Shown: piece by piece, positions 1-6,588 of the stretch | Layout of the letters: the number at the start of each line of letters is the position of its first letter | How positions within the stretch are numbered: position 1 is the first letter of the stretch | NCBI RefSeq assembly: GCF_014359955.1 | Contig: NZ_JACIYL010000055.1 | Coordinates: 1-11,038, forward strand | Length of the DNA: 11,038 bases | DNA from: Thermogutta sp. | GTDB taxonomy: Bacteria > Planctomycetota > Planctomycetia > Pirellulales > Thermoguttaceae | Direction of reading: 5' to 3' | Made by a program: the position numbers and the translations under genes | The notes under the pieces: generated by a model | Databases searched by the model: none | What the model saw: the letters and a program-made list of their open reading frames with translations, nothing else | Told to the model about the DNA's origin: nothing

Positions 1-101
1 CCCACCACCCTGGCCACCACCAGCGTCCTTGATGGCGAAGGGACGTCGCTCTGCTGCGGTTCTTCCAACGGTTGATGGTCCTCGTGCTGCGGCGAAGTCA
101 T
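1..101 (-). CDS. Partial CDS, N-terminus of unidentified protein
   Basis: The minus strand opens at an ATG (101-99) and stays open for 33 codons to the window edge, so only the N-terminus is visible. The start is supported by a purine-rich Shine-Dalgarno tract, GAGGAAGAG, at 112-104, with GAGG seven bases from the ATG. The peptide begins MTSPQHEDHQ. It is acidic and rich in Gln, Pro and Ser for about 24 residues, then turns hydrophobic and basic (RTLVVARVVG), which could be the start of a first strand or membrane segment. I do not recognise the family and assign no function. The gene is divergent from the kinase at 544, across a 442-base gap. The evidence is a good ribosome-binding site plus an open frame; codon bias over so short a stretch is not decisive. 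Confidence 0.55.
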   Translation of the reverse strand, partial: MTSPQHEDHQPLEEPQQSDVPSPSRTLVVARVV

Positions 102-209
102 ATCTCTTCCTCATACTCCAAATACACTACATATGCGATCTATTCCTAATTTTACGCACGAGCGTTTCTCCGCCACGCCGGTGCGCCGCGTCCGAGGTTT
201 CAAACTGTT

Positions 210-272
210 GCCAGATCGGAACACTCTGGCTCAATGTCGAGCTTGCTGCCAGAACCCGCTCCACTGTTCTGG
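210..272. repeat. Two tandem hairpins sharing a CCAGA/TCTGG stem
   Basis: The first hairpin has arms GCCAGA (210-215) and TCTGGC (225-230) around a 9-base loop. The second has arms CCAGAAC (249-255) and GTTCTGG (266-272) around a 10-base loop. Both are perfectly paired and share the CCAGA/TCTGG core. Neither is followed by a T-run on either strand, so intrinsic terminators are unlikely. They could be operator half-sites or a structured leader of the leftward gene; the role is unknown. Confidence 0.4.
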
Positions 273-300
273 GATGCGCCATCAAAAAGAGGTCAGATCG

Positions 301-329
301 GCGACAGGTCTGCCGAAGAGCATTATAAT
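301..329 (+). promoter_or_regulatory. Candidate sigma-70 promoter for the kinase
   Basis: A perfect TATAAT (324-329) lies 17 bases downstream of GCGACA (301-306; four of six match TTGACA). Transcription would start near 336, giving a leader of about 208 bases before the kinase ATG. The core ATTATAAT is symmetric, so a minus-strand -10 (327-322) also exists, with a poor -35 (GATACA, 350-345). It could serve the gene at 101. Confidence 0.4.
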
Positions 330-543
330 TTTCAAGTGAGCAGGTGTATCGACCCCGGATTCTACGGTGCCGCAGAACGTCCCGTTTGGCACACGGTTGT
401 CGCGGCGGAAAATTAGGCGACCATTATCGGACGCATTTTTGAAGAAATTGGCACTTGGGTGGAGATCACCAATAAGCGGGCGACGCCACACCGCTATGAA
501 CGCACCGGTTCAATTGTGAAATGCAAAGAATTGGACTGAAGTT

Positions 544-1902
544 ATGACTGTTCCCGGTAGCACAAGCTTCGAGCATTGTGCCCTGGCCAGCGGGCTGGTC
601 ACGCGGGAACAGCTTGAAGAGGCCTGGCAGACGCTCCGTGCCAAAGCAGGATTCGCTATCGACGTTCCGTTGGAGGAGCGGCTGGCGCAAACACTTGTCG
701 AACTCGGCTACATCAACGCCTGGCAGGCCAAACAACTTCTCGAAGGCCGCACGAAGTTTACCCTCGGTCCGTACCGAATCATCGATTCCATCGGCCGCGG
801 GGGCATGGGACAGGTTTTCAAAGGGGAACACATGATCCTCGGCCGGATCGTGGCGGTCAAAGTGCTTCCTCGACACAAATCCAATCCCGAGGCCGTGCAG
901 AATTTTTTGCGGGAAATTCGGGCGCAGGCCAAACTGGATCACCCCAATCTTGTGCGTGCGTATGACGCCGGCATGGACGGAAGCGTTGTCTACCTGGTGA
1001 CCGAGTACGTTCCCGGCGTCGATATGCGGAAGCTCATCCGCCAGCGGGGCCCCATGCGGATGCATGCGGCGGCCTCCATCATCTCTCAAGTGGCCTCAGC
1101 CCTCCAGCATGCGCACGAGCAGGGGCTGATTCACCGGGACGTCAAACCGGGCAATATCTTGGTGACCAACGACGGAACTGCCAAATTGCTGGACCTCGGG
1201 CTCGCCGGGCCACTTGGCCAGGAGGCGGTCAATGATCCGCGCTACGGACGGATCGTGGGCACCGTGGACTACCTCTCGCCCGACCACATCCGCGAACCGC
1301 ACAAACCAACACCGGCGTGGGATATTTATTCCCTCGGCTGCACCCTGTATTACGCCGTCACCGGAAAAGTCCCGTTTCCTGGTGGAACCACGGCCGATAA
1401 AGTGCGGGCCCACTGCGAATTACGTCCGCTCGATCCCCGCCGCCTGAACCCCGAACTGGATGCGGCTTTTGTCGATGTGATGGCCGAAATGATGGCCAAG
1501 GATCCCAAAGAGCGTATTCCCACCGCGGCAGAAGTCGTGCGGCGACTGGCTCCTTGGGTCATCACCCCCTGTCCCATCGACGAGACGTGCTTCGTCCGGT
1601 CGAAATCCGGCAGCAAGCGTCGGCTTTATGTGGCCAAGCCGTTGACGCCCCCGCCGGTACCGCTCCCCGATACAAAACCGAGTTTCTCCAACATGCTCCT
1701 TCAGGTGGCTGTGGACAACCAGTCCACCGGAGTCAGTCAGACCACAGCTCGCACCGACGACCCTATCAGCATCCCGGCGGAACCCGAAAGGCGATCCACC
1801 CTGAGCGGGCGAAGTATCCTGGCCCCACTCGTCTTCTTCCTGCTGATTCCTCTGGGCCTTGTTGCCACCGTGTTTCTCCTGTGGAAGTGGCTCGCCCATT
1901 AA
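544..1902 (+). CDS. Tail-anchored Hanks-type serine/threonine protein kinase
   Basis: The 452-residue protein contains a complete eukaryotic-like kinase domain: Gly loop GRGGMGQV (84-91), ATP-binding Lys106 in VAVKVL, Glu124 of helix C, catalytic loop HRDVKPGN (197-204), DLG in place of DFG (217-219), GTVDYLSPD (239-247, SPD replacing APE) and Asp260 in WDIYSLG. All catalytic residues are present, so it should be active. Residues 1-75 form a separate helical domain (GLVTREQLEEAW, LVELGYINAWQAKQLLEG), of a kind I recall before kinase domains in planctomycetes; its ligand is unknown. A Pro-rich linker (about 366-420) leads to one membrane helix at about 425-447, five residues from the end. The kinase is therefore cytoplasmic and C-terminally anchored, with no outside sensor domain. 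ATG 544 is the first start after an in-frame stop at 517-519; its ribosome-binding site is weak. Substrates are unknown. Confidence 0.95.
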   Translation: MTVPGSTSFEHCALASGLVTREQLEEAWQTLRAKAGFAIDVPLEERLAQTLVELGYINAWQAKQLLEGRTKFTLGPYRIIDSIGRGGMGQVFKGEHMILGRIVAVKVLPRHKSNPEAVQNFLREIRAQAKLDHPNLVRAYDAGMDGSVVYLVTEYVPGVDMRKLIRQRGPMRMHAAASIISQVASALQHAHEQGLIHRDVKPGNILVTNDGTAKLLDLGLAGPLGQEAVNDPRYGRIVGTVDYLSPDHIREPHKPTPAWDIYSLGCTLYYAVTGKVPFPGGTTADKVRAHCELRPLDPRRLNPELDAAFVDVMAEMMAKDPKERIPTAAEVVRRLAPWVITPCPIDETCFVRSKSGSKRRLYVAKPLTPPPVPLPDTKPSFSNMLLQVAVDNQSTGVSQTTARTDDPISIPAEPERRSTLSGRSILAPLVFFLLIPLGLVATVFLLWKWLAH

Positions 1903-1908
1903 CGACGA

Positions 1909-1928
1909 CCGGCCTTAATTTCGGCCGG
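1909..1928. terminator. Weak hairpin between convergent genes
   Basis: CCGGCC (1909-1914) and GGCCGG (1923-1928) pair around the loop TTAATTTC, seven bases after the kinase stop. It sits in the 69-base gap between the convergent kinase and cysteine desulfurase genes, where a shared terminator is expected. There is no T-tract on either side, so it is at best a weak or factor-assisted terminator. Confidence 0.3.
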
Positions 1929-1971
1929 GTGGGGTGAGAGCAACGGCCCTAGCGGTGACAGGGTTCGCTGT

Positions 1972-3195
1972 TTAACGTTCTCCAGGACTTCTCGACCAAC
2001 CCTCGAGGGCCGATTGAAGATCGACAAGCTGGCGGACGGCGTTACATAAAACGTCGGCGGCGTAACGAATTTCTTCCTCGGTGTTGAAACGCCCGATTCC
2101 CACGCGGATACTCGCCCGAGCCTCGGCTTCACTCAGCCCCAGAGCCAGCAAGACATGGCTGGGTCGGGGATCCGCCGAGCTGCACGCCGATCCCGAGCTC
2201 AAAGCCAGCTCCGGAACGTGGAGGAGCAACGTCTCGCCCTCGATTCCGGGGAAGCGGACGTTGAGATTGCCCGGCAGTCGCCAATCCGGTCGGGATAGAT
2301 CCGGCCCATTCAGTTGCACCCGCTCTTCCAGTTCTTCTTTCAGCAAATGGAACAGCAAATTCCGGAGTTGCTGCAGACGCAGCATTTCATTTTCCAGATC
2401 GGCCAGCGCAAGGGCCACAGCATGGGCAAAGCCCACGATCCCGGGGACATTGAGCGTGCCGCTCCGCAGGCCTCGTTCGTGTCCTCCACCGTAGATGAGC
2501 GGTTCTATTTTGAACCCGGGCTGGCGCCGCCGGACGACGAGGGCCCCGACGCCTTTGGGACCATAAACTTTATGGGCCGAGAGGCTGATCAGGTCCACGT
2601 CGCGAAGTTCCTCGCGGAGGGGCACTTTGCCAAGAGCCTGCACGGCGTCCACATGGAAAATAATCCCCCGCTGTCGGCAAAGAACAGCGATTTCCCGAAT
2701 CGGCTGGAGCGAGCCTATCTCGTTATTGGCCGCCATCACCGAAACCAGCCGTGTGTTCGGTTTTAAGGCCTGTTCCACGGCCTCGGTGAGAACGCGTCCC
2801 GCTTGGGGATCACCCTGTTGGACAGGGGGGACCAGGGTCACAGTATGACCTTCCTCCGCCAGCTTCTGGAGAGGCTCCAGAACAGACGGGTGCTCGATCG
2901 CGGAGGCGACCAGGTGAGAGCCAGGCGGGAGACATCGGCCCACCCCTAAAATAGCGAGATTGTTGCTTTCGGTGGCCCCACTTGTGAAAATCACTTCCCG
3001 GGGATCGGCGTCCACGGCAGCCGCGATTGTCGCTCTTGCTTTTTCGACTGCGTCTTTCGCCCTTTCCCCAAATTCGTGTGTGATGGAGGCAGCGTTGCCA
3101 TATTCTTCACAAAAGTAGGGAAGCATCGCCTCCCGCACCCGGGGATCGCAGCGGGTCGTGGCGTGGTTGTCAAGATAAATGGGCGTTTGCACCAT
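1972..3195 (-). CDS. Cysteine desulfurase, IscS/NifS type
   Basis: A PLP enzyme that releases sulfur from L-cysteine as an enzyme-bound persulfide, giving alanine, for iron-sulfur clusters and thio-modified tRNA or cofactors. Numbered from the chosen start (407 aa), it shows YLDNHATT near residue 8, GATESNNL, the PLP-stacking His of EHPSVLEP (about 102), NNEIGSLQPI, HVDAVQALGK (Asp183, Gln186), the Schiff-base Lys209 in SLSAHKVYGPKG and catalytic Cys338 in SSGSACSS. The length and spacing fit the IscS/NifS group (E. coli IscS has Lys206 and Cys328). The frame opens upstream at 3255, but that start would overlap the preceding gene by 50 bases. ATG 3195 puts MVQTPIYLDN at the N-terminus, as in the family, ten bases after the upstream stop. 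No IscU, IscA or SUF partner gene is in the window, so IscS and NifS roles cannot be told apart. Confidence 0.95.
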   Translation of the reverse strand: MVQTPIYLDNHATTRCDPRVREAMLPYFCEEYGNAASITHEFGERAKDAVEKARATIAAAVDADPREVIFTSGATESNNLAILGVGRCLPPGSHLVASAIEHPSVLEPLQKLAEEGHTVTLVPPVQQGDPQAGRVLTEAVEQALKPNTRLVSVMAANNEIGSLQPIREIAVLCRQRGIIFHVDAVQALGKVPLREELRDVDLISLSAHKVYGPKGVGALVVRRRQPGFKIEPLIYGGGHERGLRSGTLNVPGIVGFAHAVALALADLENEMLRLQQLRNLLFHLLKEELEERVQLNGPDLSRPDWRLPGNLNVRFPGIEGETLLLHVPELALSSGSACSSADPRPSHVLLALGLSEAEARASIRVGIGRFNTEEEIRYAADVLCNAVRQLVDLQSALEGWSRSPGER

Positions 3196-3205
3196 CGGCT
3201 GGGAC

Positions 3206-3856
3206 TCACGCGTTGTGCTGGTCCACTTGCCCAGGTGGGACCACCCCGAAAACACCCCTCAGAGCGATCTGGGACCAGGTTTCGAACTCTGTCCAATTGT
3301 TCGCCAGTTGCTGGGGAGAGGCAAATCCGTGTCCGACCACATCGGCTTCGCGTGGTGTCACGACCGGTTTTTCCAGTGACAATCGATAGACCACGCCGAG
3401 ATGCACGCGTCCCACGTCGGTCTGGTCATCGTTAATGAGCCCGACGCATTCCAGGGTATAGGCCGAGCCAATGCTCACCTCTTCGCTGATCTCTCTCAAC
3501 AGGGCCCGCTGAAACGCGTCTTGCCCGTTGTCGGCGTCCTCGCGAGCGACATGGCCCCCAATCCCGATGCTGCGCTTCTGCCGTAAACGGCTTTCGCCCT
3601 GGCCGCTTCCCCGGGTGTAGTGAAAAACTTCCCATCCGTCGCCATTCCGCCAGGCAAGAATGGCATACGGGATGATCTGCTTGAACGACGGATCCGGCTC
3701 CACCAACCGGCGGGCTCGAAAGGATGTCTTTTCTGGTGAGAAGATCTGGGGCACGTAACGTTCCACCGAACTGGTGAACCCCTGAAAATACCCCAGCTCG
3801 TGAAAATAGCTTGCTGGAATGACGAGAACTTCTTCATCCATCGGATCGCGCGCCAT
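3206..3856 (-). CDS. Nudix-fold hydrolase (phosphoesterase-like)
   Basis: A 216-residue protein with a Nudix-box-like stretch: GIGGHV near residues 98-103 leading to REISEEV (121-127). This matches the core REuxEE of the Nudix signature (GX5EX7REUXEEXGU), but the final Gly is replaced (EEVSIG) and the spacing before RE is longer than in the canonical box. The metal-binding Glu residues are present, so hydrolysis of a nucleoside-diphosphate-type substrate is plausible; the substrate is unknown. The N-terminal 60 residues (VLVIPASYFHELGYFQGF) lie outside the Nudix core. ATG 3856 is preferred over an in-frame GTG five codons upstream because AAGGTGAGG lies just ahead of it (GAGG nine bases from the ATG). 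The gene ends ten bases before the cysteine desulfurase start, so the two are almost certainly co-transcribed. A terminator separates it from queA. Confidence 0.8.
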   Translation of the reverse strand: MARDPMDEEVLVIPASYFHELGYFQGFTSSVERYVPQIFSPEKTSFRARRLVEPDPSFKQIIPYAILAWRNGDGWEVFHYTRGSGQGESRLRQKRSIGIGGHVAREDADNGQDAFQRALLREISEEVSIGSAYTLECVGLINDDQTDVGRVHLGVVYRLSLEKPVVTPREADVVGHGFASPQQLANNWTEFETWSQIALRGVFGVVPPGQVDQHNA

Positions 3857-3881
3857 AATGGGAAACCTCACCTTATTCGTG

Positions 3882-3923
3882 ATAAAAGTGGTGGGTTGTT
3901 ATTGAAACCCACCCTGGTTTTTC
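3882..3923. terminator. Bidirectional intrinsic terminator downstream of queA
   Basis: A perfect 8-bp stem, GGTGGGTT (3890-3897) with AACCCACC (3906-3913), encloses an 8-base loop. Read leftward it is followed by ACTTTTAT (3889-3882), as expected for the end of queA transcription. Read rightward it is followed by CTGG and then TTTTTCTT. The leftward U-tract is modest, so some read-through into the Nudix and desulfurase genes is likely. The 33 bases between this tract and the Nudix ATG leave little room for a separate promoter. Confidence 0.7.
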
Positions 3924-3939
3924 TTGCTGAACCGCAGTT

Positions 3940-4986
3940 TTACAGGATCAGCATGGCGTCGCCGTAACTGTAAAACCGGTACTCTTCTCGGATAGCCTCT
4001 TCATAGGCACGCTTGATCAGCTCATCTCCTCCGAACGTTCGCACCAGAACCAGGAGCGTCGTTTTCGGCAGATGAAAATTGGTCATCAGGGCGTCCACAA
4101 TTTTGAACTCATACGGCGGACGGATGTAGAGGTCAGTTCGCCCGGCGAACGGCTTGAGTTCGCCGCTGGCGGCAGCCGTTTCCAGAAGTCGCGTTACCGT
4201 CGTGCCCACGGCCACCACCCGTCCCCCTTCTTTGCGGGCAGCGTTGATTTCGTCCACGACCTCCGGGGTAATTTCACCCCATTCCGAATGCATTTTGTGC
4301 TCTTCGATTTGGGTGGTTTTGATCGGGACGAACGTACCCAGACCCACGTGAAGAGTCACGAAAAGTATCTTGATGCCCTGTTTGCGGAGGGCGTTCAGAA
4401 GTTGCGGGGTGAAATGGAGCCCCGCTGTGGGAGCAGCAACGGCTCCCGGAACCTGGGCGTAGACCGTCTGGTAGCGGGTTCGATCTTCCTCCATCATCTG
4501 TCCCCCGCGGATGTAAGGGGGAAGCGGCACCCGACCGACGCGTTCCAGGGTCTGCCAGGTGTCCTCGCTCGTATCGGGACTGACCAGCCAGCCGCCATCT
4601 GCAATCTTGCCGATGACAAAAAGCTTGATGTCGTCCCGCCCTTCTCGATTCACGAGGGTGATGGTTTCTCCCGGCCGGAGCTTACCCCGGGTTTTTCCGA
4701 TCACCTGCCAGACACCGCTGGGATCGGCTTCCACAAAGAGTCCTTCCCAGCGACCACGGGTCTCGGTCCGGTAACCCACCAGCCGCGCAGGAACCACCCG
4801 GGTGTTATTCAGAACCAGCACATCCCCCGGTTGCAGGATCTCGGGTAAATCTCGCACGTGGCGGTGCTCGATGCTTTGCGACCGCCGATCCACGACCATA
4901 AGCCGAGCGTCGGCCCTGTTCGGCAGGGGCCTTTGGGCAATCAGGTGCTTTGGTAGCTCGTAATCGTATTCACTGATATCAATCAT
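3940..4986 (-). CDS. queA: S-adenosylmethionine:tRNA ribosyltransferase-isomerase QueA
   Basis: QueA transfers and isomerises the ribosyl group of S-adenosylmethionine onto preQ1 at position 34 of tRNAs with GUN anticodons, making epoxyqueuosine in the queuosine pathway. The 348-residue protein is normal in length and has the family motifs along its whole span: YDYELPKHLIAQRPLPNRAD at the N-terminus, DVLVLNNTRVVPARL, VAAPTAGLHFT near residues 183-193, HVGLGTFVPI, EEHKMHSEW, VAVGTTVTRLLE, TNFHLPKTTLL, and YRFYSYGDAMLI at the end. The frame also opens at a GTG (5028), but ATG 4986 gives the standard MIDISEYDYELP start, with GGGG five bases ahead. Transcription is leftward from the divergent region shared with prfB and ends at the hairpin at 3890-3913. 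No other queuosine gene is visible here. Confidence 0.97.
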   Translation of the reverse strand: MIDISEYDYELPKHLIAQRPLPNRADARLMVVDRRSQSIEHRHVRDLPEILQPGDVLVLNNTRVVPARLVGYRTETRGRWEGLFVEADPSGVWQVIGKTRGKLRPGETITLVNREGRDDIKLFVIGKIADGGWLVSPDTSEDTWQTLERVGRVPLPPYIRGGQMMEEDRTRYQTVYAQVPGAVAAPTAGLHFTPQLLNALRKQGIKILFVTLHVGLGTFVPIKTTQIEEHKMHSEWGEITPEVVDEINAARKEGGRVVAVGTTVTRLLETAAASGELKPFAGRTDLYIRPPYEFKIVDALMTNFHLPKTTLLVLVRTFGGDELIKRAYEEAIREEYRFYSYGDAMLIL

Positions 4987-5099
4987 CGCATCCCCACGCC
5001 TTGGCGTATTTTGGATAGAGTGGGACACCGGGGGTGCGGCCTGTTCGTCCTCGGATTCTCCATGATTGTAGAGGCTCCCAGACGCCGAGTGTACCGATC

Positions 5100-5127
5100 T
5101 TGCCGGGTATGCTAAACTTGGAATAAT
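5100..5127 (+). promoter_or_regulatory. Candidate promoter for prfB
   Basis: TTGCCG (5100-5105) and AATAAT (5122-5127) are separated by 16 bases; they match the sigma-70 consensus at four and five of six positions. The predicted start near 5134 would give a leader of about 230 bases that includes the palindrome at 5272-5294. Similar hexamers occur ahead of the HEAT-repeat gene and the cystathionine gamma-synthase gene. Confidence 0.3.
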
Positions 5128-5271
5128 CGAGGCATCCGTTTGCTGAAACCGGACGATTCACGAACGCCCGGCCTGCTCGGTCGGAAAGCTGGGGTATCGG
5201 GGCGAACCACAAATGCCGGTTCTCGCGGTTCCCCGATGTGCCTAGAATTTCAAAGGATGACATTGGGTTGA

Positions 5272-5294
5272 CGTGGCGGCGCAGCGCCGCGACG
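5272..5294. repeat. 23-base inverted repeat upstream of prfB
   Basis: The sequence is symmetric about the A at 5283. GCGGCGC and GCGCCGC flank the centre directly, then one mismatch (G/G), then CGT and ACG. With a one-base centre it fits a protein-binding operator better than an RNA hairpin, although a hairpin with a 3-5 base loop is possible. It overlaps the end of a TTGACG hexamer. The role is unknown. Confidence 0.5.
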
Positions 5295-5339
5295 GTGACG
5301 AAACCAGTACCAAGCCAGCATCTCTAGTGATGTTATTCG

Positions 5340-5357
5340 AAGGAGGCCTGCGGAGGT
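5340..5357 (+). promoter_or_regulatory. Ribosome-binding sites that fix the prfB start
   Basis: AAGGAGG (5340-5346) and GGAGGT (5352-5357) lie ahead of the ATG at 5363, the second at the ideal five-base spacing. They show that translation begins in the short zero-frame ORF, 22 codons before the CTT at the frameshift site, and not at any in-frame start within the long downstream ORF. Confidence 0.75.
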
Positions 5358-5362
5358 CGCCG

Positions 5363-6494
5363 ATGGAACGAGAACTCGTCAATCGTGCTGAGGCCATTCG
5401 GGAGCGTTTGCTGCAGCTTCGGGACTCCCTTTGACTACGCTCATCGCAAGGCCAGGGAAACGGAGATCGAACAGGCGATGAGCCAGCCCTCCTTCTGGGG
5501 GGATCCCGAAAAATCTCAGGCGCTGGTTTCGGAGCTGAAGGAACTCCGCGCCGTCCTCAAGCCCATGGATCAGGCACTCAAAGAGCTGGAAGACGTTGAG
5601 GCCATGATCGAACTGGGCGAAGAATCCCCCGAAATCGCCGCGGAATTGCCCGAGGCCCTCCAGCGACTGGAAAAGCTGGTGGATGAGCTGGAGGTCAAGT
5701 CCCTGCTCAATGGGCCCCACGACTCCTGCAACGCCATCGTGAGCATCAATGCCCGCGATGGCGGAACTGATGCTCACGACTGGGCAGAAATGCTCCTGCG
5801 GATGTACATCAACTGGGCGGAGGCCAACGGCTACGAAGTGGAATTGCTGGACCGCGTGGATAACGACGTGGCGGGTATCAACAGCGCCACCATTGCCATC
5901 CGCGGGCCGATGGCCTACGGATATCTCAAAGGCGAGACGGGTATTCACCGTCTTGTCCGGATCAGCCCCTTCAATGCGGAAGGCAAGCGGCAAACGAGCT
6001 TCGCTGCGGTGGACGTCAGCCCGGAAGTGAAAAACGATACGGAGATCGAGATTCGGGAGGAGGATATCGAGGAAGACGTGTTCCGGGCCAGCGGGCCGGG
6101 TGGCCAGCACGTCAACAAGACGTCCAGTGCGGTGCGAATCACGCACATTCCCACGGGTATTGTCGTGGCCTGCCAGAGTGAACGGAGTCAGCACCAGAAT
6201 CGGGCCATGGCGATGAAGATGCTTCGCGCAAAACTGGCGCGCCTGGAAGAAGAAAAGCGTGAAGCCGAGATGGCCGCCAAATACGAGGCGGCTCCCAAAG
6301 TGGGGTTCGGTTCGCAAATCCGCAGCTATTTCCAGCATCCGGAACAGCGGATCAAGGATGCCCGCACAGGTTATACCGAAACCAGCTTCCAGGCGGTGAT
6401 GGATGGTGAAATTCAGGGATTCCTCGACGCCTATCTTCGGTGGAAAGCTGCGGAAGATGCCGCCCGCTTCCGCTCACCGGTGAAATCCAACTAA
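5363..6494 (+). CDS. prfB: Peptide chain release factor 2 (programmed +1 frameshift)
   Basis: RF2 ends translation at UGA and UAA codons by triggering peptidyl-tRNA hydrolysis in the ribosome. The product is encoded in two frames: codons 1-23 (5363-5431), then, after skipping the T at 5432, 353 codons from GAC at 5433, for 376 residues in all (E. coli RF2 has 365). The zero-frame ORF ends in CTT TGA C, and the junction reads RDSL-DYAHRK, parallel to RGYL-DYDAKK in E. coli. Downstream are the stop-codon-reading tripeptide SPF (201-203) and the catalytic GGQ (246-248) in GPGGQHVNKTSSAVR, then SQIRSYF and the C-terminal domain, so the protein is complete. RF2 shortage makes ribosomes pause at the in-frame UGA and favours the shift, so the gene should regulate itself. 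It is divergent from queA and is followed 94 bases later by a small hypothetical gene. Confidence 0.96.
5429..5435 (+). promoter_or_regulatory. RF2 programmed +1 frameshift site
   Basis: CTT (5429-5431), in-frame TGA (5432-5434) and C (5435) make the classic slippery site CUU UGA C: peptidyl-tRNA-Leu slips from CUU to UUU and decoding resumes at GAC. The E. coli stimulator AGGGGG three bases upstream is not conserved. Here the upstream codons are CGG GAC TCC, offering only GGGA as a weak internal Shine-Dalgarno-like element. Confidence 0.93.
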
Positions 6495-6535
6495 GATAAT
6501 CCCACTCAACCCGCAGGAAAACACCATACCATGAG

Positions 6536-6561
6536 GGTCACCCACCACCTGTGGGCTGACC
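6536..6561 (+). repeat. Hairpin between prfB and the next gene
   Basis: GGTCACCCAC (6536-6545) pairs with GTGGG and TGACC (6551-6561), with one bulged C at 6556 and a 5-base loop. It lies 42 bases after the prfB stop and 27 bases before the next start. No T-tract follows, so it is not a typical intrinsic terminator. RNA processing, factor-dependent termination or translational control of the downstream gene are all possible. Confidence 0.45.
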
Positions 6562-6588
6562 GGCATCTGCGTGAACGACGAGGTGAAC

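Larger units (their letters stand above)
102..543. other. Divergent intergenic region, 442 bases
   Basis: No convincing gene lies here. Short open frames exist on both strands, but none has a ribosome-binding site or a recognisable product. The region holds two adjacent hairpins (210-230 and 249-272) and an ATTATAAT core at 322-329 that reads as a -10 box on both strands. It therefore probably carries the promoters of the leftward gene at 101 and the rightward kinase at 544. Confidence 0.5.
4987..5362. other. Divergent control region between queA and prfB
   Basis: These 376 bases separate the leftward queA from the rightward prfB. A 94-codon leftward open frame (5263-4979) runs through it but lacks a ribosome-binding site and a recognisable product, so I do not call it. 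Features seen are a candidate rightward promoter (5100-5127), a TTGACG hexamer at 5268-5273 with no -10 partner, a 23-base inverted repeat (5272-5294) and two Shine-Dalgarno sequences just before prfB. I could not place a queA promoter with confidence. Confidence 0.5.

Noticed and set aside
417..539. 40-codon open frame just before the kinase, in frame with an upstream 60-codon ORF broken by a TAG at 414-416
   Set aside because: I considered a decayed gene read through the TAG, but neither peptide is recognisable and open stretches this short are common by chance.
466..1089. 207-codon leftward open frame opposite the kinase
   Set aside because: It is fully antisense to conserved kinase motifs, has no recognisable product and arises from GC-rich codon bias.
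4979..5263. 94-codon leftward open frame upstream of queA
   Set aside because: It has no ribosome-binding site, no recognised domain and overlaps the start of queA; it is more likely control region.
5268..5296. TTGACG as a -35 box for prfB
   Set aside because: No -10-like hexamer lies 16-18 bases downstream; the spacer is the GC-rich palindrome.
5379..6338. 319-codon leftward open frame opposite prfB
   Set aside because: It is antisense to the conserved RF2 coding sequence; the family match on the plus strand is unambiguous.
5385..6494. prfB as a single 369-codon ORF starting at 5385
   Set aside because: That start gives a non-conserved N-terminus (MLRPFGSV) without a ribosome-binding site, whereas the frameshifted reading restores the RF2 N-terminus.
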